From assembly GCA_938017975.1 (NCBI GenBank), contig CALIKQ010000021.1:1-64000 (forward strand): a stretch of DNA of 64,000 nucleotides, written 5' to 3'. This document shows positions 9,079-18,330 of the stretch, piece by piece. Each line of letters begins with the position of its first letter. The first letter of the stretch is position 1. The position numbers and the translations under genes are program-made. Source of the DNA: an uncultured Pseudomonadales bacterium. Lineage in GTDB: Bacteria; Pseudomonadota; Gammaproteobacteria; Pseudomonadales; Azotimanducaceae. The notes beneath the pieces were generated by a model that saw only the letters and a program-made list of their open reading frames with translations, had not been told where the DNA came from and ran no database searches.

Positions 9079-11508
9079 TTACTCTTTCATCAACCGGAAG
9101 GTCCACCATACACCCGGAGCAGTCTCGAGTGTTACAGTCACAAGACCACTGTCTAACGTGGAGATGGAATAGGTCACATTATCGGGCGCGTCTCCGGACG
9201 CTGCCAATTCCTGGCCATTGACTGCTTTAGCAAGTCCAAGATGTGAGCCTCTGCCGTCTATCATGAGGGTACTTGCAACTTCGTCGTAGCTGAAGGCTCC
9301 CATAGACGTTCCATCATGGGGCGAAACAGGTGCTGCGCACGCGTCAGCGCCGCCTTGCCATGCTTCAACCCAAGTTTCCATACCCATGAAGTTCTTAAAA
9401 CCGCCATCGGCTCCAAAATGGTAAACATCATCAAACCAGCACGCTCGATCATCCGGACCCGCGCCGTTGGCTGCCGTTGACGCCCACCACTCTGCACTAT
9501 CGGCAACTGGGCCCACCGATGCTGCGCCATCTCCGGCCAACTTCCAATTACCCGCAAATGGTGAGTTAGAAACCCGTTGCAAACGGAAAGTCCACCAAAC
9601 GCCAGCCGCGGTTTCAAGGGTTACCGTCATGTTGTCGCCATCTAAGGTTGCTACCTGATAGGTCACCGTCTCAGGAGCGTCGCCAGATGCAGCGAGCTCA
9701 GCGCCATTGACTGCCTTCGCCAAGCCCAAATGCGCGCCGCGTCCATGAATCGTCAGCGTTCCTGCATCTTCGTTATAATCGAAAGCAGACACAGCCGCAC
9801 CATCGTGTGGTGATACAGGCGCAGCACAAGCATCAGCGCCCCCTTGCCATGCTTCCACCCAAGTCTCAGCGCCCATATCGTTCATGAACGCACCGTCTGA
9901 GTCGAAGTCGTAGACATCGTCAAACCAGCACGCTCGATCTGCGGGACCGGCACCGTTGGCTGAAGTTGATGCCCACCATTCCGAACTCTCAGCAACAGGC
10001 CCTACTGATGCAGCACCTTCACCCGCAAGCTTCCACTTGCCGGCCAATGCTGATTGCTTAACTCTCATGAGCCTAAAGGTCCACCAAACGCCTGGGCCAG
10101 TCTCAAGCGTCACTGTCATATTGTCACCGTCCAACGTGGTCACGGTGTAGGTAATATCATCCGGGGCATCTCCTGGCGCAGCAATCTCAGCGCCGTTGGT
10201 CGCCTTCGCTAAACCTAAGTGGGACCCTCGACCAGAAACGGTCAGCGTTCCTGCGTCCTCGTCGTAAACAAAGCTTCCAACCGATGCACCATCATGAGGA
10301 GATACAGGCGCGCCGCAGGCATCACCACCGCCTTGCCAAGCTTCTACCCAAGTATCTAGACCCATGAAATTCTTAAACGCACCTGAACCGCTGAAGTGGT
10401 AGATATCGTCAAACCAACACGCTCGCTCGTCAGGCCCGGCTCCATTCGCTGCCGTTGAAGCCCACCATTCGGCACTTTCAGCTGTGGGACCCACTGAAGC
10501 AGCACCGTCTCCGGCAAGTTTCCAGTTGCCAACCAAGGGCGATGTGGAAGTACGCGTCAACCTGAATGTCCACCATACCCCTGCGGCTGTCTCCAGAGTT
10601 ACCGTCATATTGTCGCCATCAAGTGTCGTGACGGTATAGGTAACATCCTCTGGGGCTTCTCCCGGTGCCGCAAGCTCCGCACCGTTGACTGCTTTTGCCA
10701 ATCCAAGATGCGCGCCCTTACCCGAAATCTTGAGCGTGCTTGCATCTTCATCATATTGGAATATTGAAGTTACCTGCCCATCATGAGGCGCAACCGGTGC
10801 GCCACAAGCGTCGGCTCCACCCTGCCAAGCTTCTACCCAAGTCTCGCCGCCCATCACGTTTTCAAAAGAACCATCTGCGTTAAACTGATAGACATCGTCG
10901 AACCAGCACGCTCGATCAGCAGGACCGGCACCATTGGCGGATGTCGATGCCCACCATTCGGCGCTCTCAGCTACAGGACCTACAGATGCAGCACCTTCTC
11001 CAGCGAGCTTCCATTTCCCTAGAACCGGTGATTTGGGTGGACGCTTGAGCTTGAACGTCCACCACACTCCCGGCGCCGTCTCAAGGGTCACTGTCATATT
11101 GTCGCCGTCAAGCGTCAAAACGTCGTAAGTAATTGAGTCTGGAGCATCGCCGGAATTCGCCAATTCTTGTCCATTGACTGCTTTCGCTAACCCCAGATGC
11201 GATCCACGACCATTGATTACCAATGTTCCAGCGTCTTCGTCGTAGGCGTAGGTTCCAGCGCTAGCGCCGTCGTGAGGAGAGACCGGCACCCCACACGCGT
11301 CTGCCCCGCCTTGCCACGCTTCTACCCATGTTTCACCACCCATCATATTTTGGAAGCTGCCATCATCACCAAATTTGAAAACATCATCGAACCAACATGC
11401 CCGATCATTTGGACCACCCCCATTTTGAGTGGTTGATGACCACCACTCAGCGCTGCCCGCAGAGGGCCCTACCGATGCTGCACCTTCACCAGCCAAACGC
11501 CAGTCGCC
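9079..11508 (-). repeat. Five tandem 489-bp coding repeats
   Basis: The protein repeats are also clear at DNA level with a constant 489-base period. The segment encoding (G/D)xWKLAG recurs near 9540, 10029, 10518, 11007 and 11496. Conserved blocks encode WVEAWQGG and GVWWTF. The units have diverged by many synonymous changes, so the duplications are not very recent. Confidence 0.88.
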
Positions 11509-12033
11509 AGCCAAAGATCCGTCACCACCAGTTGCGCAGCCTTCCATGCAGTATTGAACAGCACTGTCGTCTGTCGTTGCAGTAACAACCTCACCCGCTT
11601 CCCCAGAAATATCCTGGTAGGAGATAGAAAAGGTCACTTCTCCGTCGAGATCCAATTCGGTCATGGTACGAATCGCATACCAATCTCCAATTTTTCCGCC
11701 AATTTCATCAGCAGCAACACCTGCAATGGTGATCGATGGTTTCATCAACGCTTCGCTTGCTTCTATATCGATACGGACCGCCTGTCCGAGCTTCACGGCA
11801 CCGTTAGGCTTCGGATCAGCGTCTTTTGCCATTTTAATCGTGACACTGACCAAAGTGGGTGCCACGCCGTCAGGCCCTGCATCAGAGAGATCATTCTCGA
11901 CGATCGTGCTGCCACCACCACCACAGGCCGAAAGAACCAGCAACGCAGCCAGCGTAAACGCTGAAACCAGACCATTGTTTTTAAACAAGTTGGCTAATTT
12001 GCCCCCCGAACGAACTCTCGTTTGCTGTTGCAT
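9079..12033 (-). CDS. Lipoprotein with Ig-like region and five 163-residue repeats
   Basis: A 984-residue exported lipoprotein of unknown function. I choose the ATG at 12033 because AGGGGA precedes it and a signal peptide follows with lipobox LSAC (Cys 37) and a glycine run; the frame could extend ten codons upstream. Residues about 55-155 resemble a bacterial Ig-like domain. Five near-identical repeats then start at about 176, 339, 502, 665 and 828 and reach the C-terminus. Each has G(D/K/N)WKLAG, AEWW, RACWFDDVY, ETWVEAWQGG, DAC, SPHDG, GSHLGLAKAVNG and ends GVWWTF(R/K)L. The many tryptophans suggest a glycan-binding beta-sandwich. From memory, similar modules occur in flavobacterial surface glycan-binding and laminarinase proteins; I cannot confirm this here. 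Proximity to the TonB receptor cluster and to glucose catabolism fits a surface glycan-capture role. Confidence 0.85.
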   Translation of the reverse strand: MQQQTRVRSGGKLANLFKNNGLVSAFTLAALLVLSACGGGGSTIVENDLSDAGPDGVAPTLVSVTIKMAKDADPKPNGAVKLGQAVRIDIEASEALMKPSITIAGVAADEIGGKIGDWYAIRTMTELDLDGEVTFSISYQDISGEAGEVVTATTDDSAVQYCMEGCATGGDGSLAGDWRLAGEGAASVGPSAGSAEWWSSTTQNGGGPNDRACWFDDVFKFGDDGSFQNMMGGETWVEAWQGGADACGVPVSPHDGASAGTYAYDEDAGTLVINGRGSHLGLAKAVNGQELANSGDAPDSITYDVLTLDGDNMTVTLETAPGVWWTFKLKRPPKSPVLGKWKLAGEGAASVGPVAESAEWWASTSANGAGPADRACWFDDVYQFNADGSFENVMGGETWVEAWQGGADACGAPVAPHDGQVTSIFQYDEDASTLKISGKGAHLGLAKAVNGAELAAPGEAPEDVTYTVTTLDGDNMTVTLETAAGVWWTFRLTRTSTSPLVGNWKLAGDGAASVGPTAESAEWWASTAANGAGPDERACWFDDIYHFSGSGAFKNFMGLDTWVEAWQGGGDACGAPVSPHDGASVGSFVYDEDAGTLTVSGRGSHLGLAKATNGAEIAAPGDAPDDITYTVTTLDGDNMTVTLETGPGVWWTFRLMRVKQSALAGKWKLAGEGAASVGPVAESSEWWASTSANGAGPADRACWFDDVYDFDSDGAFMNDMGAETWVEAWQGGADACAAPVSPHDGAAVSAFDYNEDAGTLTIHGRGAHLGLAKAVNGAELAASGDAPETVTYQVATLDGDNMTVTLETAAGVWWTFRLQRVSNSPFAGNWKLAGDGAASVGPVADSAEWWASTAANGAGPDDRACWFDDVYHFGADGGFKNFMGMETWVEAWQGGADACAAPVSPHDGTSMGAFSYDEVASTLMIDGRGSHLGLAKAVNGQELAASGDAPDNVTYSISTLDSGLVTVTLETAPGVWWTFRLMKE

Positions 12034-12382
12034 AACTTCCCCTAGCTGAGTTGTAAGCGCCATATCTCTGTTGGCTCTAGATTTTTCACCTCCGCATTTT
12101 CAATTGCCAGGCGCACCAGCTCCAGTCCAAAACGGTGAACAGGTAGATATATGCGGTGAGACGGCACGCAATCGGAAAATTAAAGAAGATACCGGCAATG
12201 CAACGAATTCCGGTGCTCTGGCACGACCGCCAGACAATTGCGTTGGCGAATCTAGCTTGCATCGTCAAGGGGACTGTTAAGCCAAAACTACTCTGTGCCG
12301 GCGTGACTTGAGTCCATATCAGCTCATGATCTCGAGGCGCCTGAGGCTAAACTGAGGACTGAAATGGTCCCCTGAACAAGCG
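12034..12382. other. Intergenic gap between gap and the repeat lipoprotein gene
   Basis: About 349 bases with no convincing gene. It should hold the 3' end signal of gap and the promoter of the repeat lipoprotein gene. I see no clear T-tailed hairpin and no strong palindrome. A GGAGGTG stretch lies about 20 bases upstream of the alternative upstream start of the lipoprotein gene, which is too far to be its ribosome site. Confidence 0.5.
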
Positions 12383-13411
12383 TCAGGCGACTGCCTCCAA
12401 TGAACTCACCTGATATAGATTCACTGATTGGTCTAACATTCGGGTCGCAAAAGCCCATTCATTGTCATACCACGCCAGAACTTTGACCAAGGACCCGTTG
12501 ACCCGCGTGTGATTGCCATCGAAATTGCAGGAGTATGGACTGTGGTTGAAATCCGTGGAGACCAGCGGCTTCTGATTGTACGCCAGTACACCAAATGGAT
12601 CTTTCTGGGCGGCTGATTTCATCACAGAATTGACTGCGTCAGCCGTGACTGAAGTCGCAGCAGTAAACGTCAGATCCACTAAAGAAACGTTGAGTGTTGG
12701 CACCCGCAAAGCCATCCCATCTAGGCGTCCCGAAAGCCTGGGCAAAACCGCGCCAATTGCGGCAGCTGCACCGGTTTGGGTGGGAATAATCGAATGCGCC
12801 GCCGCCCGGCCCCTGTAAGGATCACTGTGCGCCCCATCAACCAAACATTGATCGCCGGTGTAGGCATGAACGGTGGACATAAAACCATGAGTGATTCCAA
12901 ATTGTTGGTCAAGCACCTGACACATCGGCGCCAAACAATTGGTGGTACAAGATGCATTCGATATTAACCGATGCTCAGTCTTAAAATTCTGATGATTGAC
13001 CCCATAAACCAGCGTTGCATCAAGGTCTGAGCCCGGGGCAGAAACTAAGACGCGCTTAGCTCCGGCTTCAAGATGCCTAGCTGCCTGCTCGCGAGCAGTC
13101 ATCACGCCGGTGCATTCTAAGACCAAATCAATATCCAGCGACCGCCATGGCAATGCATCCGGGTCTCTGACATTAAGCATCTGGATTGAGGTCCCATCGA
13201 TTACCAACTGATCATCGATCAGCTCGAGATTACGGTTCAAGGGTCCATGCGTGCTGTCAAACTCAGTTAGATGGGCGCTGGTCTGAAACTGAGCTAAATC
13301 ATTAATTGCCACGATTTTCACTGAACTGAATCGATGAGAGTCTTCTAAGTAAGCGCGAACAATATTTCTTCCCACCCGGCCATACCCATTAATCGCCACT
13401 CTCAACGTCAT
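12383..13411 (-). CDS. gap: Glyceraldehyde-3-phosphate dehydrogenase
   Basis: Converts glyceraldehyde 3-phosphate to 1,3-bisphosphoglycerate with NAD(P)+, the step below the Entner-Doudoroff aldolase. In 342 residues I see the Rossmann motif INGYGRVGRN (7-16), the catalytic SNASCTTNCLAP with Cys 155, a downstream HAYTGDQ with the partner histidine, and the C-terminal WYDNEW motif. I start at the ATG at 13411 because AAGGA lies seven bases before it; a TTG 18 bases upstream is possible but lacks such a site. The gene is divergent from hexR, with HexR-like boxes in between, and lies near the Entner-Doudoroff operon, the same grouping as in Pseudomonas. Confidence 0.95.
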   Translation of the reverse strand: MTLRVAINGYGRVGRNIVRAYLEDSHRFSSVKIVAINDLAQFQTSAHLTEFDSTHGPLNRNLELIDDQLVIDGTSIQMLNVRDPDALPWRSLDIDLVLECTGVMTAREQAARHLEAGAKRVLVSAPGSDLDATLVYGVNHQNFKTEHRLISNASCTTNCLAPMCQVLDQQFGITHGFMSTVHAYTGDQCLVDGAHSDPYRGRAAAHSIIPTQTGAAAAIGAVLPRLSGRLDGMALRVPTLNVSLVDLTFTAATSVTADAVNSVMKSAAQKDPFGVLAYNQKPLVSTDFNHSPYSCNFDGNHTRVNGSLVKVLAWYDNEWAFATRMLDQSVNLYQVSSLEAVA

Positions 13412-13431
13412 CTTGCTATCCTTCGCCAAAA

Positions 13432-13446
13432 AGTAATTAAACTACG
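13432..13446. promoter_or_regulatory. HexR-like box 1 (gap side)
   Basis: AGTAATTAAACTACG matches the published HexR consensus TGTARTWWWAYTACA except at the two outer bases. It lies 21-35 bases upstream of the gap ATG, where a bound repressor would block the gap promoter or leader. Confidence 0.75.
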
Positions 13447-13483
13447 GTAATTATTGTAAAATAGTGATTCAAACACAATTTAT

Positions 13484-13498
13484 CGTAATAAAACTACA
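13484..13498. promoter_or_regulatory. HexR-like box 2 (middle of gap/hexR region)
   Basis: CGTAATAAAACTACA matches the HexR consensus TGTARTWWWAYTACA at all positions except the first. It lies between the divergent gap and hexR genes and could act on either promoter. Confidence 0.75.
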
Positions 13499-13553
13499 AA
13501 TATTTCCAAATTTAATGAATTTTGGCAGGCTATAACGCATTAAGTAAATTAAA

Positions 13554-13570
13554 ATGTAATCGAATTACAT
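13554..13570. promoter_or_regulatory. HexR-like box 3 (hexR autoregulation)
   Basis: A perfect 7-3-7 palindrome, ATGTAAT / ATTACAT around CGA, and the best-formed of the HexR-like boxes. It lies 24-40 bases upstream of the hexR ATG, which argues for autoregulation and against the longer TTG-started reading of hexR, whose coding region would cover this box. Confidence 0.78.
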
Positions 13571-13593
13571 GTTTAAATGCGCCAGGTGAAAGA

Positions 13594-14460
13594 ATGAAGA
13601 CACCGCCAGAAATCATTGCTCAACTCACCCATTCCAAACGCGGATTCAGCAAATCCGAGTTGAAGGTCGTTGATGCGATATTGTTGGATCCAGAATCGGC
13701 GACCCGAGCCTCAATTGCCCAGCTCGCACAACTTGCAGGCGTGAGCGAACCCACCATCAACCGGTTCTGTAAAAAACTCGGGGCCTCTGGGTTCCCAGAT
13801 TTCAAAATCAAACTCGCCCTATCCCTGGCCTCAGACGCACGCTTCGTCAACAGTGCGGTAGATGCCGATGACGATGTCGGTACCTTTACGCCAAAAATAT
13901 TCGACGCGAGCGTCAATGCCCTCACTCGAGTAAGAGACAGCATCGACACCAAGGTCATACAGCGCTCTATCGATCAGATTGTGCAGTCAAAACAAATTTA
14001 CTTTTTCGGTCTGGGTAATTCAGGTCCGGTGGCGGCGGATGCCACGTTTAAGTTTTTTAGATTCAATACCCCGGTGTCGTCGCATCACGACCCACTGATG
14101 CAGCGCATGCTGGCCGCCGCAAGCCAGACTGGAGACCTTTTCGTCATGATCTCTCACACAGGTCGAACGACGAGCTTGCTAGAGACCGCCGACATCGCGC
14201 GCCGAGCGAACGCCACCGTGATCGGTATCACGGCACCGGAGTCCCCACTGGCGGCGCGCTGCGACCTTGCGATCACCCTTGATGTACCAGAAAACACAGA
14301 TGAATATCTGCCCATGACATCACGTCTCGCCCAACTCACGGTACTTGACGTCATCGCAACCGGGGTCAGCCTCCGCCAAGGACAGGCACACATCCCCCAT
14401 TTGCGCCGCATCAAAGAGAGCCTCCATGATACCCGTCAGCCCATCGATAGCGCTGTTTAA
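13594..14460 (+). CDS. hexR: HexR, RpiR-family regulator of glucose catabolism
   Basis: A DNA-binding repressor that senses 2-keto-3-deoxy-6-phosphogluconate and controls the Entner-Doudoroff and gap genes. The 288-residue protein has an RpiR helix-turn-helix at about 38-62 (SIAQLAQLAGVSEPTINRF) and a C-terminal SIS sugar-phosphate domain (IYFFGLGNSG near 135-144, MISHTGRT further on). The frame opens at a TTG at 13522, but I choose the ATG at 13594 because AGGTG precedes it and a HexR-like palindrome lies between the two starts. It is divergent from gap, and three boxes lie between them. The assignment as HexR rather than another RpiR member rests on the boxes and the neighbouring genes. Confidence 0.92.
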   Translation: MKTPPEIIAQLTHSKRGFSKSELKVVDAILLDPESATRASIAQLAQLAGVSEPTINRFCKKLGASGFPDFKIKLALSLASDARFVNSAVDADDDVGTFTPKIFDASVNALTRVRDSIDTKVIQRSIDQIVQSKQIYFFGLGNSGPVAADATFKFFRFNTPVSSHHDPLMQRMLAAASQTGDLFVMISHTGRTTSLLETADIARRANATVIGITAPESPLAARCDLAITLDVPENTDEYLPMTSRLAQLTVLDVIATGVSLRQGQAHIPHLRRIKESLHDTRQPIDSAV

Positions 14461-14528
14461 AAGCCTCGTCTCTAGCGGCTCATGAGGCAGTCAGTCGTCT
14501 GAGCAGGCCAGACAGCATTCTTTGAGTT

Positions 14529-15224
14529 CTAAGGCGCCCAAACCACCTGCAAAGCCACCTTAGATTGATTTAAAAACCGGCTCACCGGCATCAAAGCAGC
14601 CTCCTGGCAAGCTTCCGCCTGTTTGAACACAGCGAGTTTCTCCGCTGAGGTCAGGTGCAAGATCAGGTTTTCAGTCTGGATCAAACGCTGAGCAGATAAA
14701 CTCAAGCGTGCATTCGGCGCGGACAATGGTTGGATGGCTACCACCGAGGCAGAACCTTCAAGATTCAGAGCAGCTTCGATGCCTGTCGCGCTTGGGAATA
14801 ACGAAGCCGTGTGGCCATCGAGACCCATCCCTAAAATCACGACGTCAAAAAGGGGTAGCGCTTGAACGATTTGGTCAGAACTCACCGCATTAGCTTTGAT
14901 ATCAAGACCTTCTTGAAACAGCCCAATCAACGTCGCGAGCCTCGCCGGACCTTGCAACAAATGACGACGGACCGCGCCCTCATTACTGTCAGGATGATCA
15001 GGGCGCACCCAGCGCTCATCCGCCAAGATAAACGTCACCTTCGAGAAATCCAGGTCAGACTTGGTGAGTAACCGAAAGAACCCTAATGGCGTAGAACCCC
15101 CAGAGATCACGCAAAAAGCCTGGCCGCGATCTTCAATGCCCGCTTGAAGGATTGTCTCAACCCGCGCACAGAGCGCTCTATCTAGCGCATCTCGGGATGC
15201 AAAGGACGCCAAAGAATAGCTCAT
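14529..15224 (-). CDS. pgl: 6-phosphogluconolactonase
   Basis: Hydrolyses 6-phosphogluconolactone to 6-phosphogluconate in the cytoplasm, the second step from glucose 6-phosphate. The 231-residue DevB-type protein shows VISGGSTP (about 38-45), LADERWV with the SNEGAVRRHLL helix, and GMGLDGHTASLFP in the middle. It is the last gene of the edd-glk-eda-zwf-pgl operon; its ATG overlaps the zwf stop by four bases (ATGA), showing translational coupling. It is convergent with hexR across 68 bases, where I see no clear terminator. Confidence 0.95.
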   Translation of the reverse strand: MSYSLASFASRDALDRALCARVETILQAGIEDRGQAFCVISGGSTPLGFFRLLTKSDLDFSKVTFILADERWVRPDHPDSNEGAVRRHLLQGPARLATLIGLFQEGLDIKANAVSSDQIVQALPLFDVVILGMGLDGHTASLFPSATGIEAALNLEGSASVVAIQPLSAPNARLSLSAQRLIQTENLILHLTSAEKLAVFKQAEACQEAALMPVSRFLNQSKVALQVVWAP

Positions 15225-16681
15225 TCCTCAAACCAGGTACGGTTATCACGCTCGATCAACATCTCCGCCTTCGATGGCCCAGAGGAACCCGCGCTATAAC
15301 CGTGTACCTTTACCTTCTGGTCGTGCCATGCTTCGATCAAACGATCACACCAAATCCAAGACGCCTCAATTTCTTCCCGACTCACAAATAGCCATTGATC
15401 GCCCTTAAAAACCTCAAGCAACAAACGCTCATAAGCATCTGGGATTCTGCTCTCGCCCGTCGCATCAAAGAAATCGAGATTCAGGGTGCGTTTCTCGAGA
15501 CTTAATCGATCTTTGAGACTTTGCTTCTTAGAGGCCATCTCAAGCTGTATACCCTCATTGGGTTGAAGCCTGATCACCAGCCGATTCATGCCGGTATCTC
15601 TTCGATCTGGAAAGATGGCGTGAGGATGGTTCTTGTAGCTGATCACCACTTGGGTCACCTTTTCCCCCAAACGCTTTCCAGTACGAAGATAAAATGGGAC
15701 ACCCGACCAGCGCCAATTGTCGATGTGGGCTTTGATGGCTACAAACGTCTCCGTATCAGATGCTTGATCCGAGCAACCGTCTTCCTCGGTGTATCCAACC
15801 ACCGGCTCACCCTCAATCCAGCCAGCGGAATACTGTCCCCGAATGGCTTGATCCTCAATTTTTGAACGATCAATGGTTGATAGTGCACGAAGAATCTTAA
15901 CCTTTTCGGCCCTGATTTCATCAGCAGCAAAGGAGTTAGGCGGCTCCATCGCCACCATGCACAGCAATTGCAATAGATGGTTTTGAATCATGTCACGCAA
16001 CTGGCCCACTTGATCGTAGTAGCTCCAGCGTCCTTCGATACCGATGGTCTCAGCCACCGTAATCTGGACATGATCAATACAGGTATGATCCCACTGCGAG
16101 TTAATCAGACGATTAGCGAATCGGAGCGCCAGCAAATTCTGCACGGTCTCCTTACCCAAATAATGATCGATTCGATAGATGTTGCGCTCGGAAAAATAGC
16201 GCCCAACCGTATCATTGACCGCTCGCGAGCTGGCCAAATCATGTCCAATCGGCTTCTCTAAAACAATTCGTGCATGTTCATCAAGGCAATTGGCAGCCTG
16301 AAGATGTTGACTGATCGCGCCAAACAAACTTGGCGGCGTCGCTAGGTAATAAATGAGCACGCGGGAGGGCAGCGTCCAGGCACTTAAAACTTCGAATTGC
16401 TTCTGATTCGAAAAATCAATTTTAAGATAGGAACACCGACGACCCAGCCTGGTCCACACCGCATCTGACCAGTCATCTAACGGTAAACTCGCTTTAAGTC
16501 GCTGCTCGGCGTATCGAAGAAATCCCGAGGTTTCGATGTCTTCTCTTGCAACAACGGCGATACGAATGCTCTCTGCAAAGAGACCGGCACGCTCAATTTG
16601 GTACAGCGCCGGCAACAATTTACGGCCAGCAAGATCGCCCAGGCCACCGAAAATAACGAGATCAATGTTGCTCTCGGACAT
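15221..16681 (-). CDS. zwf: Glucose-6-phosphate 1-dehydrogenase
   Basis: Oxidises glucose 6-phosphate to 6-phosphogluconolactone with NAD(P)+, the entry to the Entner-Doudoroff route. The 486-residue length is normal. The coenzyme motif reads GGLGDLAGRKL (12-22), where the usual form is GASGDLAKRKL. The substrate-binding and catalytic motif RIDHYLGKE is at 170-178, and LEKPIGHDL sits at 141-149. It starts at the base next to the eda stop and overlaps pgl by four bases, so it is firmly inside the operon. Confidence 0.96.
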   Translation of the reverse strand: MSESNIDLVIFGGLGDLAGRKLLPALYQIERAGLFAESIRIAVVAREDIETSGFLRYAEQRLKASLPLDDWSDAVWTRLGRRCSYLKIDFSNQKQFEVLSAWTLPSRVLIYYLATPPSLFGAISQHLQAANCLDEHARIVLEKPIGHDLASSRAVNDTVGRYFSERNIYRIDHYLGKETVQNLLALRFANRLINSQWDHTCIDHVQITVAETIGIEGRWSYYDQVGQLRDMIQNHLLQLLCMVAMEPPNSFAADEIRAEKVKILRALSTIDRSKIEDQAIRGQYSAGWIEGEPVVGYTEEDGCSDQASDTETFVAIKAHIDNWRWSGVPFYLRTGKRLGEKVTQVVISYKNHPHAIFPDRRDTGMNRLVIRLQPNEGIQLEMASKKQSLKDRLSLEKRTLNLDFFDATGESRIPDAYERLLLEVFKGDQWLFVSREEIEASWIWCDRLIEAWHDQKVKVHGYSAGSSGPSKAEMLIERDNRTWFEE

Positions 16682-17347
16682 CTAGGCTTCTCCCCCGAGG
16701 TTTACAGATTCATGGCGTAAGGACTTAGCACCGCCTAATATCATGGTAACCGCTGCCCCGCTTAGCGATGAGATCTCATCCCAATTTTTCTCCGCCATTA
16801 GAGCTTGCGGAACCATCCATGACCCTCCAACAGCAGCAACATTAGGCAAAGACAAATAGCTTTTTAAATTTTCCGGTCCGATACCTCCCGTCGCGCAAAA
16901 CGAAACTCCTGTCAGAGGCGCTGCAATCGCTTTTAGAAAGCTGGTGCCGCCGAGGGCTTCGGCGGGGAAAAACTTTTGCATGAAGAATCCATGATCCTTG
17001 GCCATCATCATTTCACTCACCGATGCGACGCCGGGCACAAAGGGCAAATCCGCTGGCGTATTGGATAGCAACTCAGGGGTGGCTCCCGGCGATACGAGAA
17101 ACTGTGCGCCAGCAGATTCAGCTGTTCGCATCAGAGCGGGTGTTAAAACAGTACCCGCACCCACCAGGACCTCAGGCACCTCTTTTCTGATCGCTTCTAT
17201 TGCAGCAGCCGCAGCCGCTGTTCTAAATGTTATTTCTGCGATTAGAATTCCGCCTCTAGCAAGTGCTCTGGCCAGGGGCGCCGCATCGTCAGAGTTCTCG
17301 ATCGTGACCACCGGTATAATCGGATGCGAACGCAACAACTCACTCAT
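16682..17347 (-). CDS. eda: KDPG aldolase (2-dehydro-3-deoxy-phosphogluconate aldolase)
   Basis: Splits 2-keto-3-deoxy-6-phosphogluconate into pyruvate and glyceraldehyde 3-phosphate. The 221-residue class I aldolase shows AEITFRT with Glu 38, GAGTVL at 63-68, the Schiff-base lysine 125 in MQKFFPAE, and the phosphate-binding CATGGIGPEN near 151-160. It lies five bases after glk and directly abuts zwf. The G3P it makes feeds gap, divergent from hexR upstream, so all steps from glucose to 1,3-bisphosphoglycerate are encoded within 8 kb. Confidence 0.96.
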   Translation of the reverse strand: MSELLRSHPIIPVVTIENSDDAAPLARALARGGILIAEITFRTAAAAAAIEAIRKEVPEVLVGAGTVLTPALMRTAESAGAQFLVSPGATPELLSNTPADLPFVPGVASVSEMMMAKDHGFFMQKFFPAEALGGTSFLKAIAAPLTGVSFCATGGIGPENLKSYLSLPNVAAVGGSWMVPQALMAEKNWDEISSLSGAAVTMILGGAKSLRHESVNLGGEA

Positions 17348-17352
17348 GACCT

Positions 17353-18330
17353 CTAGACCTCTTCGCTCAAATAAGTAACTGCACCGATCAAGCCAAGATC
17401 TTGTCGTTGCACCAAAAATACCGGAATGTTTGCAAGGTAATCCCGGAAACGACCTTTATCTTCGAAAGCGCTTCGAAACCCACTTCTCAGGAAATAATCT
17501 GAAAACCGAGGAATCACTCCGCCAACAATATACACGCCACCCTTAGCGCCAAATGTCAGCGCTAAATTACCGGCAACGGCCCCTGCAACGTCACAAAAAA
17601 AGTCAAGCACCTCAAGCGCGAGCTCATCCTGATCGGACAAAGCCGCTGCTACGATCTCAGCAGGTGTCGTAAATCGGGGCGGTTGATGTTTGATCGCGGC
17701 GAGTGCGTTCGAGACATTAATCAGTCCCGGACCAGACAGCACACGCTCGATACACACCCGTTTGAACTGTGATCTGAGCTTACGTTTGACTTCAACTTGC
17801 AAATCGCCGACAGGTGCATAATCGGCATGCCCCCCCTCACTTTCTATGACCGAAAACCCGGTCACGCTCGGAACGAGCCCGGCAACGCCAAGGCCAGTTC
17901 CGGCTCCCAGCACCACTTTCGGGTGCTTGCTAGAAATCTGCCCATCACCGACGGGCGTTAAGTCAGGGACTTTAAGCTTGGGCACCGCCCGCGCTACGGA
18001 TCCAAAATCATTGATGACCGAGACCAGAGAACACCCAGTTTTCTCGATTACTTCTTCAATCGTAAAGTTCCAGTGACTGTTCGTAAAAACAAAGCGATCG
18101 AGGACCGTCGGACAGGCCACTGCGAAACACACCTTTTGCGGGGAGACATTAGCATCTAGGGCAACCGCAACGTCTTGCAATGCATGTGTCAAGACATCTG
18201 CAAATTCGGGATACTCATTAACCAAGTAATACCCTTGCCAGACTGGCTCGATCGATCCAGGCGTGACCCCCCAAAATCGGGCATTGGTCCCACCAATATC
18301 AGCAACCAACCACCAGTTTTCATCCTTCAT
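17353..18330 (-). CDS. glk: Glucokinase
   Basis: Phosphorylates glucose with ATP to glucose 6-phosphate. The 325-residue protein has the phosphate-1 motif ADIGGTNAR (10-18), a catalytic VINDFGSVA segment, and GAGTGLGVAGL followed by SEGGHADYAP, all typical of the bacterial Glk (ROK-unrelated, E. coli-type) family. Its ATG follows the edd stop with no gap. Its presence implies that free intracellular glucose is a carbon source, fitting an uptake route for oligosaccharides or glucose rather than PTS import. Confidence 0.94.
   Translation of the reverse strand: MKDENWWLVADIGGTNARFWGVTPGSIEPVWQGYYLVNEYPEFADVLTHALQDVAVALDANVSPQKVCFAVACPTVLDRFVFTNSHWNFTIEEVIEKTGCSLVSVINDFGSVARAVPKLKVPDLTPVGDGQISSKHPKVVLGAGTGLGVAGLVPSVTGFSVIESEGGHADYAPVGDLQVEVKRKLRSQFKRVCIERVLSGPGLINVSNALAAIKHQPPRFTTPAEIVAAALSDQDELALEVLDFFCDVAGAVAGNLALTFGAKGGVYIVGGVIPRFSDYFLRSGFRSAFEDKGRFRDYLANIPVFLVQRQDLGLIGAVTYLSEEV

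Noticed and set aside
9079-11508. Repeats as a CRISPR array or insertion sequence
   Set aside because: The 489-bp units are coding, in frame and continuous, without spacers, transposase or terminal inverted repeats.
14461-14528. Terminator between hexR and pgl
   Set aside because: Only an imperfect GCCTC/GAGGC pairing with no T-tract on either strand.
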